Shown: positions 1 through 5,106 of the stretch, piece after piece
Position numbering within the stretch: the first letter of the stretch is position 1
Layout of the letters: each line of letters opens with the position of its first letter
NCBI GenBank assembly: GCA_003021755.1
Contig: PXQZ01000013.1
Location: 1-12,658 of the forward strand
Length of the DNA: 12,658 nt
Direction of reading: 5' to 3'
Origin: Halobacteriales archaeon QH_8_67_36
GTDB lineage: Archaea; Halobacteriota; Halobacteria; Halobacteriales; Haloarculaceae
Notes under the pieces: generated by a model
Database searches by the model: none
Seen by the model: the letters and a program-made list of their open reading frames with translations, nothing else
What the model was told of the DNA's origin: nothing
Made by a program: the position numbers and the translations under genes

Positions 1-122
1 GGGCTACAGAACTCACAGATCGGCGTTTTTTCCACCAGTTAAACGAAGAGCTCAAGGTGCCTCGTTCGCGTATAAAGCCGGAGTTTATTTGGTTTGAAAT
101 TGATAGAAATTTGTTTACCTGA
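1..122 (+). CDS. 3' end of an AT-rich gene of unknown function (starts outside window)
   Basis: An open frame enters from the left edge (codons from base 3) and stops at TGA 120-122. It gives 39 residues that read like a real soluble protein end, with R-R-F-F-H-Q-L-N-E-E-L, then V-P-R-S-R-I-K-P-E-F-I-W-F-E-I-D, then L-F-T at the C-terminus. The other two + frames stop inside the same stretch. Codon use is unlike the rest of the window: TTT for Phe four times out of five, plus TTA, AGA, AAT, ATA and ATT. The DNA is clearly AT-richer than the genes to the right. I do not recognise the family and assign no function. Its place at the 3' side of a tRNA gene, together with its composition, suggests acquired DNA (inference). 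Confidence 0.55.
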   Translation, partial: ATELTDRRFFHQLNEELKVPRSRIKPEFIWFEIDRNLFT

Positions 123-132
123 GTACTGTGTT

Positions 133-152
133 CCCAGTAATATTTATCTGGG
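133..152 (-). terminator. Short AT-rich hairpin downstream of tRNA-Pro
   Basis: Arms CCCAG (133-137) and CTGGG (148-152) pair perfectly around an AT-rich loop. The hairpin starts 12 bp beyond the tRNA 3' end and 11 bp beyond the stop codon of the left-hand gene. It could help end either convergent transcript. The role is inferred from position only. Confidence 0.3.
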
Positions 153-163
153 TGAAGTCGAAG

Positions 164-234
164 TGGGACCGCCGAGATTCGAACTCAGGTCCGACGGACC
201 CCATCCGCCGAGGATACCGCTACCCCACGGTCCC
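164..234 (-). tRNA. tRNA-Pro (anticodon GGG)
   Basis: Read on the minus strand, this 71-nt sequence folds as a complete cloverleaf. The acceptor stem is GGGACCG with CGGTCCC, followed by discriminator A. The D arm has A14-G15 and the GG pair. The anticodon stem is GGCGG with CCGTC, around loop ATGGGGT, so the anticodon GGG falls on bases 200-202 and decodes CCC/CCU proline codons. The variable loop is short (4 nt). The T arm is CTGAG with CTCGG (one G-U pair) around TTCGAAT. CCA is not encoded and no intron is seen. A promoter box lies 24-31 bp upstream. Confidence 0.93.
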
Positions 235-257
235 GTGTCTTAGGCGAGGAGAGTTCG

Positions 258-265
258 TTAATTAA
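258..265 (-). promoter_or_regulatory. TATA (box A) of the tRNA-Pro gene
   Basis: The palindromic AT octamer TTAATTAA sits 24-31 bp upstream of the first tRNA base (234), the normal archaeal TBP-site distance. It is the only AT run in this GC-rich interval. Confidence 0.6.
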
Positions 266-298
266 GGGTGTCGTTTCGGGGGCGCCGTGCTACGGACT

Positions 299-358
299 GT
301 TGTAGTCTCGTGCCGGCATCGCTGGCCCTCCGGGTGAAAACCGAGACACTGCTACAAC
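299..358 (-). other. Bulged hairpin downstream of cbf5
   Basis: The 12-nt arm at 299-310 pairs completely with 342-346 plus 352-358, leaving a 5-nt bulge at 347-351 and a loop of about 31 nt that holds a further short GCC/GGC helix. It lies past the conserved end of cbf5, between that gene and tRNA-Pro. In the minus-strand transcript it could be a 3' end structure or processing barrier for the cbf5 mRNA. A small structured RNA is possible but unproven. Confidence 0.35.
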
Positions 359-1209
359 GTTCTGTCGGTGCCGAATAGACACTCCTCAGACCAGCACCCG
401 CTCGGGGGCGACGACGGTTCCGGACTCGGCGTCCGGATCGCCGACCAGCGTCCCCAGCGAGACGGCAGCGCCGTCGGGCGTGAAGACGGCGACCAGTTCG
501 CCCTGTCCGGGAACGACCTCGTCCACCTCGGCTGGCGCGCGACGACGATTCGCGGCAGGTGCGCCAGTGCCTGTTCGGCGGGCTCGGCGGCCGCCCGCAA
601 CGCTGCTTCGTCGCCGTCCTCGGCGAAGGCCAGCGCGTCGACGAGGTCGTGCATCGACACCAGCGAGCGGTCGTCGAACTGGCCGGTGGCGGTGCGTCGC
701 AGGTCGTCCATGTGGGCGCCGGTGCCCAGCGCCAGCCCGATGTCGTGACAGAGCTTCCGGATGTATGTGCCCGAGCCACAGCGCACACGCAGCAGCGCGC
801 GGCGGCCGGCCCGTTCCAGCACGTCGAGGTCGTGCATCCGGCGTGTCCGGAGCTGTCGTTTGACGGCGCTCTTTCGGGGCGGCTTCTGGTAGATGTCGCC
901 CTCGAACTCGGCGACGACCGACTCGAAGTCCGGTGGCGCGCGGTTGTGCAGTTCCAGGACGGCGACGTACTCTTTGACCGCGTCGTCGAAGATACGCGCG
1001 GCGCGGGCGGCATCGCCAAGCAGGATCGGGAGACAACCGGTGACCTTTGGGTCGAGCGTCCCGCCGTGGGCCACGCGGTCCTGCCCGGTGGCGTCGCGGA
1101 CCCACGCGGCGACCTGATGGGCTGACGGCCCGGGCGGTTTGTCGAGGTTGACGACGCCGAAGGAGAGCAGGGCGTCGACGGGTCGCTCGTCGGGCGGAGC
1201 GCGGACCAT
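352..1209 (-). CDS. truB: Archaeal Cbf5/TruB-family tRNA/rRNA pseudouridine synthase, frameshifted in the PUA domain
   Basis: Cbf5 is the catalytic subunit of H/ACA ribonucleoproteins, which convert uridine to pseudouridine in rRNA; archaeal Cbf5 can also act on tRNA. The catalytic domain is clear: N-L-D-K-P-P-G-P-S-A-H-Q-V at residues 21-33, then H-G-G-T-L-D-P-K-V-T-G with catalytic Asp53, K-P-P-R-K-S-A-V-K-R near 109-118, and R-V-R-C-G-S-G-T-Y-I-R-K-L at 141-153. Sense stops at about residue 224 (L-P-R-I-V-V-A). The remaining roughly 60 residues are a wrong-frame reading, and the true PUA end lies in the adjacent frame (see 386-538). The start ATG overlaps the cmk stop by one base (TGATG), indicating translational coupling. 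As written, the product lacks a proper PUA domain. Confidence 0.85.
   Translation of the reverse strand: MVRAPPDERPVDALLSFGVVNLDKPPGPSAHQVAAWVRDATGQDRVAHGGTLDPKVTGCLPILLGDAARAARIFDDAVKEYVAVLELHNRAPPDFESVVAEFEGDIYQKPPRKSAVKRQLRTRRMHDLDVLERAGRRALLRVRCGSGTYIRKLCHDIGLALGTGAHMDDLRRTATGQFDDRSLVSMHDLVDALAFAEDGDEAALRAAAEPAEQALAHLPRIVVARQPRWTRSFPDRANWSPSSRPTALPSRWGRWSAIRTPSPEPSSPPSGCWSEECLFGTDRTL
386..538 (-). pseudogene. truB: Out-of-frame remainder of the Cbf5 PUA domain
   Basis: In the frame next to the cbf5 reading, codons from about 538 down to the TGA ending near 386 give A-P-A-E-V-D-E-V-V-P, then L-V-A-V-F-T-P-D-G-A-A-V, then L-V-G-D-P-D-A-E-S-G-T-V-V and a final E-R-V-L-V. This is the expected haloarchaeal Cbf5 C-terminus. 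Moving from the upstream frame to this one needs a net change of one base (mod 3). From what I remember of the family, the usual opening of the PUA domain (a serine/alanine-rich turn followed by G-A-x-V-Y-A-P-G-V) is also absent. The lesion therefore looks like a deletion of about 20 codons plus one base, not a single-base slip. Confidence 0.7.
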
Positions 1210-1787
1210 CAGAACTCGTAGCGGATGCCTTCGACCGGTGCCTTGCCCTCGTCGACCTCGGCGTCGTATGAGTCGACGGCGTGGAGCGCGATGCTCAGGG
1301 TCCCCTGTGGGTCCCAGCGGGCGGTGTTGATGGCGAGGTCGTAGATGGAGAGGTCGTCGTAGTCGATGTCGTAGTATTCGGCGTAGCGCTGGGCCTCGCT
1401 TTCGCTTCGCTCCTCCGTTTCGGTGCGGGCCTGCTCGAAGGGTTTGTTCTCCCGCTGGGCGATGCGGTCGGCGCGTGCCGACAGCGGCGCCGTGAGCCAG
1501 AGCTTCATGTCGGCGTACTCGCCGGCCATCCAGCCCGCGAGCCGTGACTCCAGCACCACGTCGTCGCGCTCGGCGGCGATGTCGCGGAGTCGTCGGTCGA
1601 GGTCGCGGTCTATCTGGGCGTCCTCCTCGGCGGCCTTGTTCAGTTCCAGCGGCGTCATTTCCCGCTCCTCGGCCAGCGAGCGGAAGATGTCACCGCCGGA
1701 GACGTGCTCGTAGTCCAGCGCGTCGGCCAGACTCCGGGCGAGAGTGCTCTTCCCGCTGCCCGCGGGACCGGAGACGGTAATCAACAT
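1209..1787 (-). CDS. cmk: Archaeal (d)CMP kinase (cytidylate kinase)
   Basis: This 192-residue P-loop kinase phosphorylates CMP and dCMP with ATP in the cytoplasm for pyrimidine nucleotide salvage. It begins at the expected N-terminus M-L-I-T-V-S and carries Walker A G-P-A-G-S-G-K-S-T at residues 7-15. It continues with the nucleotide-binding S-G-G-D-I-F-R segment (about 30-36), D-D-V-V-L-E-S-R-L-A-G-W (about 75-86), and the lid-like R-I-A-Q-R-E-N-K stretch. Length and order fit the short archaeal Cmk type, not bacterial Cmk. It sits between the DUF106 gene (172 bp upstream) and cbf5, which its stop codon overlaps by one base. A weak AT box (TTTCATC on the minus strand, about 1808-1814) lies 21-27 bp before the ATG, so it may have its own leaderless promoter as well as read-through from adk. 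Confidence 0.9.
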   Translation of the reverse strand: MLITVSGPAGSGKSTLARSLADALDYEHVSGGDIFRSLAEEREMTPLELNKAAEEDAQIDRDLDRRLRDIAAERDDVVLESRLAGWMAGEYADMKLWLTAPLSARADRIAQRENKPFEQARTETEERSESEAQRYAEYYDIDYDDLSIYDLAINTARWDPQGTLSIALHAVDSYDAEVDEGKAPVEGIRYEF

Positions 1788-1959
1788 GGTGGTTCTCCGG
1801 GGCTACCGATGAAAGGAGTTGTGTCTTGCAGCCGGAGTCGGTCCGACGACTGGCTTCACTCGGGTTCCGATAACTCAGTACAACTAGAGAGCCCCAACTG
1901 TCCGGAAAAGCGAGAGGCGGGTTGAGAGCACTCATCCGAGAAGATCAAGGAGTGTCCGT
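1788..1959. other. Spacer between DUF106 and cmk
   Basis: These 172 bp contain no credible gene. The only feature I can point to is the weak box A-like TTTCATC (minus strand, about 1808-1814) before cmk. A frame covering part of it reads as arginine- and serine-rich nonsense overlapping cmk. Confidence 0.4.
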
Positions 1960-2850
1960 TTAGCTACCCGTCGGCGTGGTCTGGACGTCCAGCGCCTTCC
2001 GGATGACCTGGGTAAAGGATAGCGAGCACAGGAAGTACCAGACGATCCAGGCCTGCATCGGGCCGACGAGCCCGTCCCGCCAGCTTGCCACCTCCCCGAA
2101 GATGGGCAGGGTGATGACCGGCGAACCGACGGTCAGCCCGGGACCGAAGACCATCCAGTATATCCAGAGGAAGACGGGGATGTTGATGAGCATGATCCAG
2201 ACCATCGGGCGGAACTGCTGTTTGAACATCCCAAGCTGGTCGGTCATCAGCTCCATCTGCTCCTGTTCGATACGGTCGAGCGCCTCGTCGTCGCCTTCCT
2301 CCTTGGCCTTCTTGCGGCGTTCCTTGATCTGCTCCATCTTCTCCTGGTGGTCGCCCATCCCCGACATGTCCATCATTTGGTCCTGCAGGATGGAGGAGGT
2401 TGCCCCGGTGAACACTGCCAGAACGAGGATGAGGACGTAGAACGGGAGCACGTTGGCCAGCGGGCCCAGTGCGAGGTCGATGGTCCCGCCGATGGCGTCC
2501 CGGATGGAGTTGATGGAGTAGCCGGCGAACAGCCCCACCGTCCCGAGGGCGGCCAGTTTGTCCCACTGGCTCCACCCCTCGTCGTCATCGTCTTCGGGTT
2601 CGGCATCTGCGTCTTCGAGCGCCTCGCGGACGGCCTCGGGGTCCTCGACGACGAACCCCTCGCCGTCGGCGTCGATGAGGAGGCCGGACTCGATGAGCCG
2701 GCCCCACTCGCCGCTGGTGATGTCGTCGCTGACGTCGCTCCAGGTGACGGCCCCCTGCTCCTCGGCGACGGCCAGCACCTCGCCGAGCGCGTCGGTCATC
2801 GCTTCGCCGTCGTCGGCGAGTCGCTCTACTTTCGGCGCGGTTCGTGCCAT
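1960..2850 (-). CDS. DUF106 family YidC/EMC3-like membrane insertase homologue
   Basis: This 296-residue membrane protein belongs to DUF106, the archaeal branch of the Oxa1/YidC/EMC3/TMCO1 superfamily, whose members help insert membrane proteins. Hydrophobic segments lie at about 98-115, 131-152, 215-236 and 265-283. A charged coiled-coil hairpin (about 165-207, rich in M, Q, E and K) separates the second and third, as expected for the cytosolic coiled coil of this superfamily. The first 95 residues are an acidic soluble extension (W-S-D-V-S-D-D-I-T-S-G-E-W-G-R-L-I-E-S-G) that looks like a small winged-helix-type fold, ending in a D/E run (84-91). The gene starts 33 bp after the adk stop, so it is probably cotranscribed with adk. 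The adk-DUF106-cmk-cbf5 order is conserved in archaea and supports the call. Confidence 0.88.
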   Translation of the reverse strand: MARTAPKVERLADDGEAMTDALGEVLAVAEEQGAVTWSDVSDDITSGEWGRLIESGLLIDADGEGFVVEDPEAVREALEDADAEPEDDDDEGWSQWDKLAALGTVGLFAGYSINSIRDAIGGTIDLALGPLANVLPFYVLILVLAVFTGATSSILQDQMMDMSGMGDHQEKMEQIKERRKKAKEEGDDEALDRIEQEQMELMTDQLGMFKQQFRPMVWIMLINIPVFLWIYWMVFGPGLTVGSPVITLPIFGEVASWRDGLVGPMQAWIVWYFLCSLSFTQVIRKALDVQTTPTGS

Positions 2851-2883
2851 TGTGGTGTGGAAAGCGGGCGCGACGTATGAACT

Positions 2884-3534
2884 TTATTCTGTGCGCTCGT
2901 CGATTGCGCGCCGGATGTCGCTCCAGACCTCGTCGGGCGGCTGCTCGCCGTCGATGGCGACGAAGCCGTCGTGGTCCTCGTAGTGGTCGATGACGGGCGC
3001 GGTGTTCTCGTCGAAGACGTCGAGGCGGTTGCGCACGGACTCCTCGTCGTCGTCCTCGCGCTGGATGAGCTTGCCGCCACACTCGCCACACACGCCCTCG
3101 GTCTCGGGCTGGTTGAACTCGACGTGGTAGCTCGCGCCGCAGTCGTCACAGACTCGGCGACCGGTGAGCCGGTCGACGAGTTCCTCGCGGGAGACGGACA
3201 GCGAGAGGACGACGTCGAGGTCGGTCATCCCCGCGAGTTCCTCGGCCTGCTCCGGGTTTCGCGGGTAGCCGTCCAGCACGAAGCCGTCGGCGGAGTCGAG
3301 TGCTTCGTCGACGATGGCGTTGACGACGGCGTCGGGCACGAGGTCACCCGCTTCCATGTACTCGCGGGGCGTGTCGTACTCCGTGTCCATGTCGGAGATG
3401 TCCATGTCCTTGTTCGCCCGCAGCGCGTCGCCGGTGGTGACGTGGGAAACGTCGTACTCGTCGGCGATGTTCGCGCTTTGTGTTCCCTTGCCTGCCCCCG
3501 GCGGGCCCAGGATCAGGAGTCGTGGCTGCGACAT
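2884..3534 (-). CDS. adk: Adenylate kinase, zinc-LID type
   Basis: The product (216 residues from this start) catalyses ATP + AMP = 2 ADP in the cytoplasm. Walker A G-P-P-G-A-G-K-G-T is at residues 10-18, the AMP-site T-T-G-D-A-L-R at 33-39, and D-G-Y-P-R at 88-92. The long LID carries four cysteines, C-D-D-C (129, 132) and C-G-E-C (149, 152), the zinc-binding arrangement of long-form adenylate kinases. An ATG 39 bp further upstream is in frame. I prefer 3534 because an AT box (ATTTAA, 3558-3563) lies 24-29 bp before it, which fits a leaderless transcript, and because the Walker strand normally follows the initiator closely. It heads the adk-DUF106-cmk-cbf5 cluster. Confidence 0.92.
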   Translation of the reverse strand: MSQPRLLILGPPGAGKGTQSANIADEYDVSHVTTGDALRANKDMDISDMDTEYDTPREYMEAGDLVPDAVVNAIVDEALDSADGFVLDGYPRNPEQAEELAGMTDLDVVLSLSVSREELVDRLTGRRVCDDCGASYHVEFNQPETEGVCGECGGKLIQREDDDEESVRNRLDVFDENTAPVIDHYEDHDGFVAIDGEQPPDEVWSDIRRAIDERTE

Positions 3535-3557
3535 GGCTGCGAGTTCCGGCGGCGACG

Positions 3558-3563
3558 TTAAAT
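3558..3563 (-). promoter_or_regulatory. Box A of adk
   Basis: The minus-strand ATTTAA is 24-29 bp upstream of the chosen adk ATG at 3534, so transcription should begin at or next to the start codon. If translation began at the upstream ATG (3573), this box would lie inside the coding region, which argues against that start. Confidence 0.5.
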
Positions 3564-3644
3564 GGTTGTCCAAACGCCGCCGGATACGGGGGCACGTCTC
3601 ACCCCCACCCAGATCCGTAACGCCGCGGCTGCCATCGTTAAGGT

Positions 3645-4097
3645 ATACTCGAATCCGGCGATCCGGCCCCCGAGATCAGCGCACGGAACCAGTACGGCGA
3701 GACGGTCACGCCCGATGTCACCGGGCCCACGGTCGTCTACTTCTATCCCGAGGACTTCACCGAGGGATGTACCATCGAAGCCCGGGACTTCCAGGAGACG
3801 ATGCCGAAGTTCCGCGAGGGCGGCATCGCCGTCTACGGCGTCTCGATGGACTCCGTCGAGAGCCACGACGACTTCACCGAGGAGATTGGCGTCCTGTACG
3901 ACCTGCTGGCCGACCCCGACGGCGACATCGGCGAGGCGTTCGGTCTCGACACGTCCGGCGGCCGCGTCGACCGCTACACGTTCGTCCTCGCCGACGGCGA
4001 AGTCAAGAAGGTGTACGACCCGGACCGCTACGACCCCGAGGGCCACGCCAAAGCGGTGCTGGTGGAGACGCGCAACGAGTTCGTCCGGGGCGGATAG
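3645..4097 (+). CDS. 1-Cys-type peroxiredoxin (Bcp/AhpC-TSA fold) with apparent ATA start
   Basis: The product is a thioredoxin-fold peroxidase that would reduce hydrogen or organic peroxides. Read from 3645 it gives 150 residues: x-L-E-S-G-D-P-A-P-E-I at the N-terminus, V-V-Y-F-Y-P-E-D-F-T-E-G-C-T-I-E-A with the peroxidatic Cys42 (TGT 3768-3770), V-Y-G-V-S-M-D-S, and a long acidic C-terminal half ending R-N-E-F-V-R-G-G. There is no second cysteine, so no resolving Cys. An in-frame TAA at 3639 limits the start. Between it and Cys42 there is no ATG, GTG or TTG. The first ATG (3801) would remove the active site. ATA at 3645 occupies exactly the place of the usual Met. It is divergent from adk (110 bp) and converges on thrB with an 18-bp gap. 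Confidence 0.8.
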   Translation: MLESGDPAPEISARNQYGETVTPDVTGPTVVYFYPEDFTEGCTIEARDFQETMPKFREGGIAVYGVSMDSVESHDDFTEEIGVLYDLLADPDGDIGEAFGLDTSGGRVDRYTFVLADGEVKKVYDPDRYDPEGHAKAVLVETRNEFVRGG

Positions 4098-4115
4098 GGC
4101 GGACGGCGAGTGGCC

Positions 4116-4991
4116 TCAATAAATCCGTGCGCCGCGACCGACGTGGCTCTGGTAGACGCGCGCGTCCACGCCGTGTTCGTCGAAGGTGTCCAGCATCGCG
4201 CTCGCGATAGCGCGCTGGGACCCCTCGTAACACGCGGCGACGACCGTGGGGCCGGCGCCGGAAATCGTTACGCCGGTCGCGCCCGCCCCCAGTGCGGCCT
4301 CCCGCACGGACTCGTAGCCGTCGATGAGTTCGGCCCGGGCCGGCGTCACGACGGTGTCGTGCATCCCCTCGCCGACGAGGCCGGGGTCGTCGCGGTGCAT
4401 CCCCGTGGTGAGCGTCGCCGCGTTGCCGACCGTCTCGACCAGTTGCTCGGCGCGGGCGTGTTCCGGGACGACGCGGCGGGCGTCACGCGTCGAGACGACG
4501 ATGTCGGGGAGGCACGCGACAAGCGGGATGGACGCGTCGACCTGCCGGACCCCCGACGGCGTGGCGATGGTGAAACCGCCCAGAATCGAGGGGGCGACGT
4601 TGTCATCGTGGGCGTCGCCGGAGACGACGGCCTCGCCCTCGGCTGCGACGGGGACCAGTTCCTCGCGGGTGTAGCCGCGGTCGTAGAGTTCGTTGAGCCC
4701 GACGGCCGCGGCGGCGGCGCTTGCGGCCGACGAGCCCAGTCCCGACGCCGGGCGCACGCCCTTGTCTATCCGGATGTGGGCCGGCGCGTCCAGCGCCTCG
4801 GCGACGGCCCCGACGGTGTTCTTCTCGGGGTCCTCCGGGATGAACTGGCTGCCGGCGCCGGTCACCTCGATGGTCGTCCGGTCGGCCTTCGAGACGCGGA
4901 CCACGTCGGCCGGGCGCTCCAGCGCGACGCCGAAGACGTCGAAGCCGCTGCCGAGGTTCGCGCTGGTAGCCGGCGCCCGGACGGTTAGCAT
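4116..4991 (-). CDS. thrB: Homoserine kinase
   Basis: This GHMP-family kinase phosphorylates L-homoserine with ATP to O-phosphohomoserine, the step before threonine synthase. From the ATG at 4991 it is 291 residues. The N-terminus is M-L-T-V-R-A-P-A-T-S-A-N-L-G-S-G-F-D-V-F-G, the typical ThrB opening. The GHMP ATP-binding motif R-P-A-S-G-L-G-S-S-A-A-S is at residues 80-91. G-D-A-H-D-D-N-V-A-P-S follows in mid-protein, and the C-terminal GHMP motif T-I-S-G-A-G-P-T-V-V-A closes the fold. An in-frame TTG 27 bp upstream would add nine residues. The ATG is preferred because a T-rich box lies 26-34 bp before it. No other threonine gene is adjacent. Confidence 0.93.
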   Translation of the reverse strand: MLTVRAPATSANLGSGFDVFGVALERPADVVRVSKADRTTIEVTGAGSQFIPEDPEKNTVGAVAEALDAPAHIRIDKGVRPASGLGSSAASAAAAAVGLNELYDRGYTREELVPVAAEGEAVVSGDAHDDNVAPSILGGFTIATPSGVRQVDASIPLVACLPDIVVSTRDARRVVPEHARAEQLVETVGNAATLTTGMHRDDPGLVGEGMHDTVVTPARAELIDGYESVREAALGAGATGVTISGAGPTVVAACYEGSQRAIASAMLDTFDEHGVDARVYQSHVGRGARIY

Positions 4992-5016
4992 GCCTGCGGG
5001 TTTTCGCAGTGTGGTC

Positions 5017-5025
5017 AAAAAGGTA
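5017..5025 (-). promoter_or_regulatory. Box A of thrB
   Basis: The minus-strand TACCTTTTT lies 26-34 bp upstream of the thrB ATG, the distance expected for a leaderless haloarchaeal transcript. Confidence 0.4.
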
Positions 5026-5070
5026 GCGGGTCGGCGAAGGCGCTCTCACGATTGAAAACACGGACCAAAC

Positions 5071-5078
5071 GAATAAAC
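5071..5078 (+). promoter_or_regulatory. Box A of the histidine kinase gene
   Basis: GAATAAAC lies 29-36 bp before the ATG at 5107, predicting a leader of only a few bases. It faces away from the thrB box in the 115-bp divergent interval. Confidence 0.45.
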
Positions 5079-5106
5079 CCGAGAGGGGAATCCTGACGGT
5101 AGAAGG

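Noticed and set aside
2826..3149. Threonine/serine-rich minus-strand frame overlapping adk
   Set aside because: It is an out-of-frame reading of the adk LID region; adk itself is intact.
3562..4122. + strand frame of 186 codons over the peroxiredoxin with an apparent earlier start
   Set aside because: It is in a different phase and reads as S/R/T-rich nonsense. The redox motif is only in the frame starting at 3645.
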